From: Siphonodentalium dalli
Lineage: Eukaryota; Mollusca; Scaphopoda; Gadilida; Siphonodentaliidae
Direction: 5' to 3'
DNA length: 64,000 nt
NCBI GenBank assembly: GCA_032622095.1
Contig: CP136062.1
Span: 161,568,875 to 161,632,874, forward strand
The notes beneath the pieces were generated by a model. The model saw only the letters and a program-made list of their open reading frames with translations, was not told where the DNA came from and did not search any database. Shown here in pieces: positions 24,049-35,510 of this stretch (positions are counted from its first letter, which is position 1; every line of letters begins with the position of its first letter). A program made the position numbers and the translations under genes.

Positions 24049-25598
24049 AGAAGGACCCCAACACCAATACAATAGTTTATGGCTGCAGATGGGCTTATTT
24101 GATAAGCACAACAAGTAATACAATCTGATTCATCTTGAGGCTTAATCACTTAAACCATTCAAAATCCATATCCATTGACCGAACACGCAACCATTACGCC
24201 GAAATTAATAACAATAACCCTATATATCTATCAGGCAAAATATAAATATAAAAGAAGCATCTTTCCCTTCCCGCGCTCTCTCTCCATTCTCCATCTATAT
24301 ACCTTGTCTTTCACTCTATATTATCTCTCTCTCTCTACGTCTGTCTTACATATAATGTTTGTGTTCTATTGAAATAGTGTTCAACTATCCTTTCCCAGTG
24401 TTCAGTCAGTCGAATTTTTCAAAGCAGTCAATCAGAAACAAAAGGCCCATTGCCAATGTCGTTATCGCGATATATAACTTGAACAAACGTCGACCGATTT
24501 GATGTATAGTTGATAAACGGATTTTTCATAGCAACATCTCGGTCGTTCTCGCAAAGCGGATGTTTTACCTGAGATATGGATTTTAAATTGTGTACTTGAG
24601 TAATCCCAGGCCGACAACTTTAAAGCACTTCAACTAAACTGATCCCTGTTCTACGACAATATCTGGAAGTAAATAAAAACATCGATGCACAACTGTTGTT
24701 AAATATATATTATTATTTTTATTGGCGTACAAGCGTCCTATACCATACTGTTGGGGATAACATTTTGAATCTACCCATATATAAAATTTATATGTTCTTA
24801 CAAGTATATGACCCAATCAAAATAGATGCACAGCGAACAATTTTTATGAGGTTTCTGGTCATTAGCAATACATAATGGATAGAGTATGACAAACAACAGG
24901 TGATTCACCAAAATGGTTGCCATGCCAACGGTGTACGTTATTCGGATCATATTTTATCCCCTTAAAATTGACGATTGTGTCCTCTTTCGACCCAACTAAT
25001 GGTGTGGCCATTGTCTATCGGGAAGAGCAATTTCTAAGTTTAAGGGTCGCCAATTGGCCTGGTCACATGTTTCGTAAAATCTCTCACACAAGTAATAATC
25101 AGCATATGGATAAGATATGTGTCTAAAAATAAAGGCTATGATCTCCAGAATGTAACAGAATATCAATATGATGCAATAAATTGAGAAAGGTTCCTCATAA
25201 AGACAAATAATAGCACATGAAGTGATAAAACACTTGACCTTTCATAGTCACCTTGACTCTTGAGATCAGTGCTGGAGGTTCGTCTTGGAGAATGTATGCA
25301 TGCAAGTATTATTATATAACCATATCCACCAACAAGTCCACCGTTGTCACTAAACTAATTCACATATGATCATTTTCCAGAATTCTCAGAAACCACATAC
25401 TGTTGCTATGGTTATGCCATTTTTTAGGCTACTAATCGATAAGAAGCTTATCAACAATGGTTTCCAATGTCTCCAGTATATGGGATTTACGATTAACTAC
25501 ATTGCACGAAATCCCCAATTTTGTTTACGAAACCCATTTTTTTATACAAATGACAGGCTACTATGAAGAAAGTTGGAGTGTGACATGGACCGATCTTT
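24049..25598. other. Spacer, includes presumed LINE 3' UTR
   Basis: The first few hundred bases may be the 3' UTR of the LINE fragment. A CT-rich tract (TCTCTCTCTCT) lies near 24325. A diverged copy of a dispersed repeat (GGTTGCCATGCCAACGG and GACGATTGTGTCCTC) lies near 24910-25015. No gene recognised. Confidence 0.4.
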
Positions 25599-25937
25599 CT
25601 GGAGCATCCGGGGCCTCGGTGGCTCAATCGGTTAGGGGCACAACTCCAAGCCGTTTCGCCCTCCAGCGCTGGCGATAAGGGTTCAAATCCTCATGTTTCC
25701 GTCGTGGACTTTGTAGCTCGAAATCGTTATCTGGTGGAGATACCAGTTACTCGCCGATGGCCGGTGGTTTGCGGCGCATGGTTGACGAGTTTATCAGCCA
25801 TTGAAATCACTGTTAGATTAGTCGCAAGTGTGCGGTTTCCTCCACCACTAAAACTGGCAATGTCGTGATATGGCCTTAGTTGCTAAAGCGACAATAAACC
25901 CCAATCAATCAATCAATCAATCAATCCTGGAGCATCC
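25599..25937 (+). mobile_element. tRNA-derived SINE with 11 bp target duplication
   Basis: The SINE body is 25610-25926. The head has RNA polymerase III promoter boxes: A box TGGCTCAATCGG (25620-25631) and B box GGTTCAAATCC (25680-25690), at tRNA-like spacing. The tail holds GGTTTCCTCCACC, a CAATAAACCCC stretch and (CAAT)n, the arrangement of V-type SINEs that I associate with molluscs. CTGGAGCATCC is perfectly duplicated at 25599-25609 and 25927-25937, showing LINE-mediated insertion and little decay since. Confidence 0.9.
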
Positions 25938-26048
25938 AAAGGTTGCCAAGAACTATTGCGACGTGGTTGCAAGAATGGATGCAAAAACAATTGCAAATGT
26001 TCGAGGGCATCATTACGCTGTACTGCTCTATGCAGTTGCAATTGCAAA

Positions 26049-26208
26049 TACAGTAATGCCCTAAGTAATCGACCCCTTAACCACATCAGAATTATGGGTA
26101 ATTTTCAGGATTTAGTCGGAAATAAATATCCATATTTCCGACTAAATCCTGAAAGTTACCCATAATTCTGCTGTGGGTAGGATGTCGATTACTTAAGGCG
26201 TTACTGCA
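26049..26208. mobile_element. Mariner-type MITE (CAGTAATGCCC family), copy B
   Basis: Element 26051-26206 has inverted ends CAGTAATGCCCTAAGTAATC and GATTACTTAAGGCGTTACTG, with TA on the left and CA on the right where TA is expected. The centre is a hairpin around TTTCAGGATTTAGTCGGAAA. Sister copies are at 35150-35327 and 49841-50157. Confidence 0.85.
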
Positions 26209-27299
26209 AGTGTTGCCAAAAGTGACATGTATGCAAGTTTTCCCAACTCTTTAGGGTGCGTTAACACAACTAGCAGAATTGACTGGCGATTTGTCATGAA
26301 TTATTCATACTTGACTATCCATTGCACATTATTGAATGCCACTTATCGCAGAATGAGTGTCTTCGACTGTTTTATCCTATATTGGAGCGGCGAAATGCCA
26401 CGAGTTATTGCATGATTGATTCTCATAATATATTAGAATCAATTTGTTTAGCACACTTAAGTTGTGTAACAACTATATAGGGAATTACATATATCTCACG
26501 ATATTGCTATTGTAAATGTAAGCAATTCATATCATACATTGTCGCACATAATTCGCACCTACGCTCGTAATAAAAACATTTGCTTACCTCTATTTTGAAG
26601 AATTATAGCTAATATCATAAATATGTAAACTTTGCGGTACTTGTATGTTGCGTATATAATACAACAATGATTAGCAGCTTGTCAAATTGTGAGTAAGTGT
26701 TATTATAGCTGCACAAAGGTAATCGGGTAGCTCCATAGCAACGGTTGCCAAGCAGTTTTGTACCAGACCAATATTGTCCACACACACTCGCTAAAATGAT
26801 ATGATATAAAGTTAACGCGGAAGATTGTCATAATCAACTTTCAGATAGTTTTATATCATAGAAATGCTTCTCGTGTCATTGTAACCATCAATTATAGTAA
26901 TCAAAACAAACAACCCATTGTTTATTTTTGCATTATATTTACGCTACTCCATCATCTTCTGGCCTATAATTTTTCTTTTGCACTCCTTAGAATTGTTATA
27001 TATATACAGAGTGATTTATCAGTTTATATTTTCTTGTCAAAGTACATTTTATAATAAAAAATATACACACATCTCAATAAAATGTCGATACACGCAGCCA
27101 ATAATAGGGACTTTCAAACAAATGGCGGCCATTTTATCCGCCATTTTGATTCTACCCAACTATAACGGACACATGAGTCAATGGATATATAGCCTGATCC
27201 CTTTTCAGTACAAATAGGTACATAAAACATTGTTTTTCGATCAGAAACTGAGTCATAACGATGCATACTTGTTGGGATTGAGAGAAAAACAAGAGTTGT
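26209..27299. other. Spacer, no gene recognised
   Basis: AT-rich sequence with short featureless frames only. Nothing supported. Confidence 0.4.
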
Positions 27300-27450
27300 T
27301 GTCAAAACGGTTGCCATGGCAACCATGGGCATTCTCCAGCTTGGCATGATATCAAAAATGTCTTATTTTTATATGTAGTACATGCGTGTCAAGTTTGGTG
27401 CTTTTACCATAAAATGCACGATTGTGTCATCTATCCGCCCCACTAATAGG
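27300..27450 (-). repeat. Diverged dispersed repeat related to the start of the duplicated segment
   Basis: On the reverse strand this reads GGGGCGGATAGATGACACAA, then TCGTGCATTTTATGGTAAAA, and CCCATGGTTGCCATGGCAAC, in the order seen at 15757-15900 and 61302-61445 (AGGGCGGCTCCGTGTC, TCGTGCATTTTAAGGTAAAA, CCCATGGTTGCCATGGTAAC). It is therefore part of a repeat family older than the recent duplication. Confidence 0.65.
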
Positions 27451-27724
27451 TCAGTACGATATATATCGATTAGCAGTGGCAAATAATCAACGATGATACG
27501 AGAGGATAACTATGGTTTTTGACTGAAAACGAGAATTATCATGAACGGGTACAAGCAAATACTGATTGGAAAATTTATATTTGCGTGTATATAGGACGTG
27601 TACATGTACCCACAAATGATATGTGTTCAGTCAAAAGCAGTAGGTTTCCTTTTTATTATATGCGGTTTCGTGATTTCGATTTACAGTTATTGCTGTCAGG
27701 CGAATGTTTTGCCGAATGAACTGT

Positions 27725-28392
27725 AGACGGAATTGCGATTAAGTGCAATAAGAATATTCCTTATTGCGCTTAAACGCAAAATTTTAGAGATTCCTTATTG
27801 ATCGTATAAGTGCAATAAGATCTTCTCGTATTGTGCTTAAGCTCAATTGGAATTTTCCTTATTGCGCTTAAGCGCAATTATAGGGACTGCGAAATAAGAC
27901 ATTTCTTATTTCACCTAAGCGCAATTACATATCTGGCTCCTCATTCTTATTGCGCTTAAGTGAAATTAATATCTCCATCACGAGATAACCCCTCTGTGGA
28001 AATAGTAGAATCCGAATAGTCCAACGCGTGGATAGTCACCAGGTCACCAATAAACTCCAACCATTTCACTATGGACAGCCATTTGAATTACAGGGTGTTT
28101 ATGTAATGTGACTAATTGTACTCAAGCGTAGTAAGGAATATTTTTATTTCCACTTAAGCCCAATTAGCTCTTATTGCACTTAAGTGCAATAAGAATATTC
28201 ATTATTGCGCTTTTAAAGTGCAATTAGATATTTCTTTTTGTGCTTAAGATCAATAACATATGCTTTATTGCGCTTAAACACAATAAAATATTCGCTTAAG
28301 CGCAATTAGATATTTCCTTATTGTGCTTAAGCGCAATTAGATCTTCCCTTACTGCGCTTAAGCGCAATTAGAGATTCCTTATTACGCTTAAA
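27725..28392. repeat. Cluster of short palindromes with GCGCTTAAGCGC core
   Basis: More than a dozen variants of ATTGCGCTTAAGCGCAAT, each spaced roughly 25-35 bp, often joined by TAGATATTCCTT. The core GCGCTTAAGCGC is a perfect palindrome. A non-repetitive stretch at about 27985-28125 splits the cluster in two. No protein is encoded. Confidence 0.85.
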
Positions 28393-28399
28393 GATGCAT

Positions 28400-28844
28400 A
28401 GACCGAATTAACGCTCTTACAATTACTATTTCATAGGCTTCGGTGTCAAAAATATTTGATTGGAGACGAGGAACCCACCCATCCAAGTTCAGAGTGATCA
28501 AATATCGATTTTTGAAATCTATTATTTTTCACCACCGATAATTTTTTAGTGGCCCAGTATTGGTCGACGAGAAGACGGTCTCGGACCAAATTGCGGATGA
28601 GGACGAATAACTCTAAAATCAAGTGGCTTTTTGTGTCAAATAATTGACAAACCGGCAAAACTTCGTTGAACAAAATGTTGATAAATGACAGGTTTTGTGC
28701 AATTTTGTGTTATAGTTGACTGGTTAGCATTATTTTTGGGCAATTTATCGATTCTGATAACTGGAGCAGCATTTAAAAAAAAAACGTTGTTGTTGTTGCA
28801 ATCTGATGATAAGGGGACCATCGAATCGGATTGAGTACATTTAA
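28400..28844. mobile_element. TTAA-flanked MITE (AGGTACTCAATCC family), left end damaged
   Basis: About 440 bp homologous to 32223-32655 and, inverted, to 35515-35955. The right end reads CGGATTGAGTACAT followed by TTAA; the left end has lost the first bases of the inverted repeat (starts at CCGAATTAACGCTC). The interior has GAGGAACCCACCCATC and TTAGCATTATTTTTGGGCAA in common with the other copies. Non-coding. Confidence 0.85.
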
Positions 28845-29550
28845 GCTCAATTATTTATTAAATGTCAATTTGGCTTCCCATATACATGTACATGTGTGTT
28901 TGGTACCTCAAGATATTATAGGAAAATAAAAAAAAAACATCGCATCAAAATTAACACCAGTCACGTTGTATAGATCTGTTGTAGTATATGATACTAATTA
29001 GTTGTACTTAGTTAAACATTATAGAACAATTTACCGTAATGTAGAACGGCCGTGGACCCAGCAAAATGATCCAATTAACTGGATTACAGTAAACATTTAT
29101 CCATGTCAGGAATCGGAACGCTGAGAATGTGCGTGTCGTGAATCGGAACACTCCGAAAACAGAATCGGAACGTATGGTAGTGTTACTTTTAAGGCATTAT
29201 GTCAAGCTAAAATCGCGTATTTCGATCAACTGTATTTTTAAAGTAACGATGGGTTGTTTGCGGATACACCTAAGCAATTTTGTTCTACAAAACATTATCT
29301 GTTTCGCTTCGAAATTCACATTTGTACACCATACATTTCTTCTGTGTGTGTGGATTTGAGTGAGCAACCCTTGTAATTTAGTTCAGCGTGCTATATATGG
29401 GACTAAAGAATAAGTAAGTTAAGAGTAAAAAACATTAGAAACAAATCCTATCATTTGAGTGTGTCATCACATGAGTTGCTCCCTCGATATGCACCAATTA
29501 GTAAACATGGTCGTGGAAAATCGAGCAAAACGTTCGCGGAATCGGATCTT
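28845..29550. other. Spacer, no gene recognised
   Basis: No coding similarity or repeat that I can support. Confidence 0.4.
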
Positions 29551-29554
29551 CTAC

Positions 29555-30040
29555 CGCTCGGAATCGGAATTTTGCTCGGGCGGAATGCGATTTCGAGGAG
29601 CATATCATCCACAGTGCATCTACAAGGGGAGCCGAAGCCCATGCAAAACCCCGACAGCTATCGTGCAATCACCCTCCTACCAGTCACCAGTTGTTCGAAA
29701 TTCTTATCCTTCGGAGACTACAGCAGTGAGAGCTGTATCTTCAAGAATTTTCCGACCAGCTTGCAGAATGGCTTCCAGGAGAAGGTTGGCTGTTCTGTCA
29801 CTGCATATGAGCCCCACGCAAATAACTCACGTCTCTGTACGGCCTTTCTTGATTCTAAAAAGGCATTAATTATGTGTATGGCGCGAAGGATTGATTTATA
29901 AATTATATGAGAAAGGAGTAAGCGGTCACATGCTCTTGTTACTAAACAATATGTATTCTGATATAGAAAGCCATGCACTCTACAATGGCTTCTTGTCCAA
30001 TTCTTTTGTCAAAAAGAATGTTGCCTGTAAAGGTCTAGGT
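29555..30040 (+). pseudogene. LINE ORF2 fragment: reverse transcriptase N-terminal half
   Basis: The frame at about 29625-29880 reads KPMQNPDSYRAITLLPVTS, then LQNGFQEKVGCSVTAYE and LCTAFLDSKKAL. These are the fingers and palm entry of a non-LTR reverse transcriptase (SYRxITLLP, QxGFQ, AFLDxKKAF). A second frame from about 29891 continues with YKLYEKGVSGHMLLLLNNMY and ALYNGFLS. The two frames imply an indel near 29880. The catalytic YADD block is missing and the left edge adjoins the GCCCGAGCAA repeat. Dead 5'- and 3'-truncated copy. Confidence 0.87.
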
Positions 30041-30430
30041 CGCATTTTTTCCTGTTTATTCATTTTTCGGTACTATTTTGTATTTTTGTGAATGGCGCTA
30101 TGGCCATTTCAACTTTGTTTAGTTCGTGATCGGAAACATTTGATGGAACATCAACAACTTTCATGTTTGATAAAAAAAATTCGTGTGTTGAGGATTGTAC
30201 AAAATAGTAAAACAATAGATTGTGATTTCCAATTATGATGTCGGACTGTGATTTCTGGGATATGTCCCACCATCAGGTGTTGTAAGCTCATGATCAAAAA
30301 GTTGCGGCCAATGATGTATTCATATCACCCGATATTATTATTTTATAATCACACACCCTCTGCATTCACACAATTAGCTTTCTTAAGAATCAGTACAAAT
30401 CGCGATACGGTTGCACGAATGTTTCCGACG

Positions 30431-31845
30431 TTAGGGTCTATTCTCATTGCACACGCGCGTGCGATTAATCGCAGCGTTTTTTAAGGTCGAGCGGCTCTAT
30501 ATCTGTGTTCGATGGCATTCCTTCTTCCCACTGCTAAGAGTTCCCCCAATAGGGGTGGGGGTCTGACGAACACATTCATACACAGGTCTACGGTAGTTTG
30601 GAGGATGATAAAGTACTTTCGGTTGGGGGTGACCACATACAGGCCTATATATGCTGACACATTAACTTTAATTTTCCTCAGTTAGATTTACTCAGGTATA
30701 AGTTGAGTATAACGAGCCATGCCATCAAAATGACATAAGTTTTGAGGACACAATTATATCTAGCTAATTATAATTAGAAATAGAGGGTTCAATTCCATGT
30801 AGTTGGGCATAATATGCATATTTTATTCCAGCTTGAAACGTATATAACACTATATAGTACGATCACAACCCAGATTACGGGAGTTTTATGTATATATTTG
30901 TTATTATCACTCAAGATTATCAAAAGTGTACGATTCAAGTGGTTGAATTAGATCTTTCAACATTTTACCTTATAGTTAGCTATAGGTCTGACAAAAATCG
31001 TCTTTCTGAATAAAGCTCATTTAAAACATTTGTACTCAAACATATGATATCCAGTAAAAATTATGGGGAACGAGGGGATGAGACCCCAATTTGTTGGGAG
31101 AAAAACAAATAGATTTGCATGTAGGGAGGATGGTAGACCCATGGTTGGGAGGGATTTTTATGTTCAACCCTGTGTATGAACGTTTTTTTCAGACCCCCTC
31201 CCCCATCATCGAGTGCTCATTTGTATAGCCACTGGCAACAGCGACAATGCGGTACTATAATTGACGAACCACCATTCAAATAGAATAAGTGATGGGGCTC
31301 AGAATTCGACCTTAAGAGTCACACACGTAACGTTTCAGGTCGAATTCTGTCGCCAGGACGCTGTTCGCATGCATGAGCGATTGATTTAAATTTGATCGCC
31401 ATTGGCGCCTTATCATCAGTGATCGCACATGCTAAACGGCACATTACTATCAATCTATATATTCACAATCTTGGTTACAGTGTTGCGCGAGACTGACAGG
31501 TAATATAATTCGACTGAATTCTACAAAAATCACCACTGATGCTAGCGATACGTTGGAAACTTCTTTCCAAGCCATTTCCTTTCCGTACTTCATTTATTAT
31601 TTTATCGCCCATCAGTTATGAGAATGACTGTACCCGGATAGTATATGTGACCGAATGAACCATGCCATTCTCTGTAACGGCTATCTCGATGACGAGGTTG
31701 ATTGCATAAGATGATTGGTCACGAAGTAGGACGTGGTTGTTTGAGGAAGGTAATTGATCACGAATCGCTCTGTGTTATGTTAACACGCACCTTAAAAAAC
31801 GCTGCGATTAATCGCACGCGCGTGTGCAATGAGAATAGACCCTTA
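30431..31845. mobile_element. Harbinger-like non-autonomous transposon with TTA duplication
   Basis: Element 30434-31842. The left end GGGTCTATTCTCATTGCACA continues through an ACGCGCGTGCGATTAATCGC stretch to GCAGCGTTTTTTAAGG. The right end is its exact reverse complement, about 52 bp in all. TTA flanks both sides (30431-30433, 31843-31845). A TTA duplication with GGG-type ends is typical of PIF/Harbinger. The interior has a 13 bp hairpin (CAGAATTCGACCT, 31299-31351) and no transposase. Confidence 0.85.
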
Positions 31846-31858
31846 ATCAGGCAATAAC

Positions 31859-32222
31859 TTAACCCTTTACCCAACAAACCGGCCAAAAACGCCCAAATAA
31901 AGCTTCAACAGCCTAAAATATCTCAATAACACCATACAGATATGGATATCATTGGAACTGGTTCATTGACCACATTGTGATGGTTACAGTTATGCCCTGT
32001 GCCAATGCATTCTCTTATATATGCGAGTCTACCATAGGTCGCCTAGCATATATAAGAGAATGCATTGGCCATTGGAATTTTTTCTTACATTCTTTAACAA
32101 TTTTATAATTTTTAATGTGTTAAGCCATTGCATTCTCTTATATATGCGAGGCGACCTATGGTCGACTCGCATATATAAGAGAATGCATTGGCACAGGGCC
32201 GTTCGGTTGGGTAAAGGGTTAA
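31859..32222. mobile_element. piggyBac-like MITE, copy 2
   Basis: Flanked by TTAA (31859-31862, 32219-32222). Ends are CCCTTTACCCAACA and CGGTTGGGTAAAGGG. It contains two long palindromes made of GCCAATGCATTCTCTTATAT and its complement around a TCGACCATAGGTCG-type centre (31994-32071 and about 32127-32196). Orientation is opposite to the copies at 1636-1970 and 56213-56590. It starts 13 bp after the Harbinger-like element and shares its right TTAA with the next element. Confidence 0.9.
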
Positions 32223-32659
32223 AAGTACTCAATCCGAATTAACGCTCGCAAATTACTATTTCCTTGGCTTCGGGGGTAAAAATATTTGATTCGAGTCGAG
32301 GAACCCACCCATCAAAGCTAGGAGTGATCAGATATCGATGTTTGAAATATATTATTTAAATTTTAACTGGCCCAGTAAATTGTCGACGAGAGGAACCTAT
32401 CTGACCAGATAGCGGATGAAGATCGATAACTCTAAAATCCAGTGGCTTTTTTGTGTCAGATATTTGACAACCGGCAATATTTCGTTCAACAAAACGTTGA
32501 TAAATAACGGAATTTGAGCCATTTTATACTATAGATGACTGTGGTTAGCATTATTTTTGGGCAATTAATCGATTCTGATAACTAAAGCGGCATTTCAAAA
32601 AATGTTGTTGTTGGAATCTGATGATATGGGGACCGTCGAATCGGATTGAGTACCTTTAA
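32219..32659. mobile_element. TTAA-flanked MITE (AGGTACTCAATCC family), intact
   Basis: Element 32223-32655. Left TTAA (32219-32222) is shared with the preceding piggyBac-like MITE; right TTAA is 32656-32659. Ends are AAGTACTCAATCCGAATT and TCGGATTGAGTACCT. Interior blocks match the copies at 28400-28844 and 35511-35959. Non-coding. TTAA duplication suggests piggyBac or a similar TTAA-targeting superfamily. Confidence 0.87.
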
Positions 32660-34065
32660 GTCGACCACTTCATAAAGGGCAATATGAACACCTTCGTCAC
32701 TAGAACCCCCGCCCCCATGTCACTTCAAGCTGCGTGTTATTGGGAAACTTGTTGGAATTTGAACAATATATGTTACTTACAATTGTTTTGTTACTTTTGA
32801 AAAAGTTGTTCAAATTATTCATATTCTGTTAAAATGTACTGGTAAGTGATTATAAGAAATGACTTGCAGATCGATCGGGGTCATTGGTTTTGACCGGCAG
32901 AGTAAATAAACAAAGTTTGTGTGAATCCCTTTTAATTATTCTGCCGGTCAAAAACCAATGACGCCAATCGATCTGCATGTCATTTCTTATATGAACCGCA
33001 TATTTAGTCGTAATAGCATTTATCATATGACTCAATCATTATTTACGTTGGAAAGTATGTCATAAATCAATTTCATATGAACTACTAGTTCATATCACCT
33101 TCCGATAATTTGATTGGTTTGTTGACAAAAAGTGTGTTCTGATTGGCTGAATGGCAGCCTGGGCCGAGCCGCATCTCTAACTAAATGCAGGTCAAATTCG
33201 TGCGCGTCAATCAACGCGATGCCGAAATTATCGCAATTATAATCTTGAAATATATAGTTTTGGACATTATTATACGATAAATAGAATATGTAATTCGTAT
33301 TTATTTAATAAACATACGATATAATGTCACAAACTGAGAACAGAATAGCGCACTATATCTTAGCGTGCATATTATTTCTGCTAGTTCACCAGGTGTAATT
33401 GGGCTTCCGGTGCAATGAAGTGACGTCACATTAACCTTTTGCTGCCCATGTCATATAGCTTTTTAGTTATTTGTGTGCGTTTTGGACATCATAATCAATT
33501 TATAGGTGTCATATTATAAATAGAATATGTAATTCCTGTTTCTCTCATATGATATTTATGAAACTCGTCACGAATTTTCAGTTTTCTCTCGCCAGAGGCT
33601 CGAGAAAACTGGAAATTCTTAAACTCGTTTCATAAATATCATATGAGAGAAACACTCATTTCATATCCTCTATATATTTATTTCCCAGTGTCTCATTTTA
33701 TTCGTCTTTCGGTCGCTATCGAGAATTCGCGTGGTTACAGGGAGAAACCAACGACAGGCGGTAGCCCGTGCCATGGTGCACATTTTAAAGGTGGGGACGT
33801 TTACAATCGAATTATGAAGTAGCTGTACTTTGAAATCTGATATAATCTATGTAAATTAAGGATGCATGTGAGCTTCAAACCAAAGTGTGCATGTAAACTT
33901 TTACTTTTTCGTTCCGTCCTTCAAGAACAATGTTATAGACATCATATACATAATAAAGGACATTTTAAAAGAGGCACCGAGAATCAGAAGACAATTAGCT
34001 TGTCCCTGTTTTGTTTATGTGACCCGCCATATCAAATCCAGTCGTAAGTCGGGATTTTTGTTTTA
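32660..34065. other. Spacer with two long hairpins
   Basis: No gene. A hairpin at about 32856-32990 has arms of about 45 bp (AAATGACTTGCAGATCGATC, and TTTGACCGGCAGAGTAAA near the loop). A second at about 33543-33652 has arms of about 50 bp (CTCATATGATATTTATGAAA and GAGAAAACT around a short loop). Both look like palindromic MITEs or fragments of them. Confidence 0.6.
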
Positions 34066-34143
34066 CCCTGTGCCAATGCATTCTCTTATATATGCGAGTC
34101 GACCATAGGTCGCCTCGCATATATAAGAGAATGCATTGGCCTA
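34066..34143. repeat. Solo copy of the GCCAATGCATTCTC palindrome
   Basis: CCCTGTGCCAATGCATTCTC through a TCGACCATAGGTCG centre to GAGAATGCATTGGCC is the same hairpin that occurs twice in the piggyBac-like MITEs. No TTAA-bounded MITE ends are visible nearby, so it appears as an isolated module. Confidence 0.75.
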
Positions 34144-35149
34144 ACAATTTTTTTAAATAAATGTTTCTTACAATTTCATATGTGTCTATATATGGTATAC
34201 AACACGTATAATGCATACACAGACACACCCTTTCGTGGAGCGGACCCTCGTCCAACATATCCTCGGGGAAATGCGCACATAATCGACCTGTAAAATAGGT
34301 ACATAATGTGATTATTTGATTCTAAAATAAGGAGATAATGGACTCATATCCGTTATTTCGTTTTTATGCGCGGGCCACAATGAAAACACATGTTAAAGAG
34401 CGTACACCTGAAAAGTCGTGAATTGGTTTATTTGTGTCATTGTCCGCACAAATATGTTATGAATCGCCTCATTATGGGTCGATAAATTGACTAAAACGCT
34501 TTCATTTTCAGCACATTATCGACTCAAATGAGGCAAATTCTAAGGAGATTAATATCTACCTAAAAAGTAATATTATAAGAATATAATGTGCGGGTTTTCG
34601 GGAGAACAGGCTGGTTGGACCCTCGGTTGCTCATTCAAAGCTGCAAATAGTGTGTTTGCCATTTGCAGAATGAGGTTCACAGAGGGTGAATTTACTGACG
34701 GTGACGCAAGGTCGGCTAGCGTCACCAAATTCACCATCTGTGAAACTCATTCCGCTTAGACATCAACTGCATGCTAGACCTAGGATCAGATTGAAGTTAG
34801 TTCCCCAGTTGAAGTTAGTCACTTCAATTATGCAATTTATCTTCTGCAAATTGGGGGATATAGAAACTTCCCAGAATGGAAAAAGTAACTAAAATTACAC
34901 ACTACTGTAATTTTTCTCCCATGCAGTTGGTAAGTAACTTACTGTAAGTAAATTTTGCAATGCGTATGTCACCCTGTATGACGGATAGTGACGTAGAGAC
35001 ATGGGTTGGGCTGTCTCCAGTTTAGGTCAATATTCTCAACAATCTGACATGTCCGACAAAACGTGTTGTGTTGTTTTGTGTTGATAGTTTTGACCAACCA
35101 CTATATGGAGTGAATGTTTTAGTTAGAGGCCAAAAGTAGAATGTTTACC
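34144..35149. other. Spacer with small hairpin
   Basis: No gene. An imperfect hairpin lies at about 34670-34748 (arms around CACAGAGGGTGAATTT and AAATTCACCATCTGTG). Part of it recurs near 36215-36255, so an old inverted element may span this interval. Confidence 0.4.
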
Positions 35150-35327
35150 TACAGTAATGCCCTAATTAATCGACCTCTTAACCACAGCAGAATTATGGAT
35201 AATTTTTCAGGATTTAGTCGGAAGAGCTTTCCGATGAATGGCAACAAGCCATATTTCCGACTAAATCCTGAAAGTTACCCATAATTCTGCTGTGGTTAAG
35301 AGGTCGATTAATTAGTGCATTACTGTA
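35150..35327. mobile_element. Mariner-type MITE (CAGTAATGCCC family), copy A
   Basis: Element 35152-35325 between two TA dinucleotides. Ends are CAGTAATGCCCTAATTAATC and GATTAATTAGTGCATTACTG. The arms run on through CTTAACCACAGCAGAATTAT to a TTTAGTCGGAA stem. TA duplication with CAGT ends is typical of Tc1/mariner-type elements. Confidence 0.88.
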
Positions 35328-35510
35328 CATTCAGTTTTGAGCATATACAATCATTTAGACGGCACTGGGTTGGAAAATTTGGAATTCATATCTGTTTCAA
35401 AGCGAGGGGACTCCAGGTGGAAAGACCTTTATATTTCTAACCGTTACCCGTTTTTCGTTTACTCAACTAAACCATGCAGGCAGTGGATGATCGAGCGAAT
35501 TAAATCGCAT

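Noticed and set aside
25610-25700. Functional tRNA gene
   Set aside because: A and B boxes are present, but the sequence continues into a SINE body with a (CAAT)n tail and target duplication. The tRNA-like part is a SINE head.
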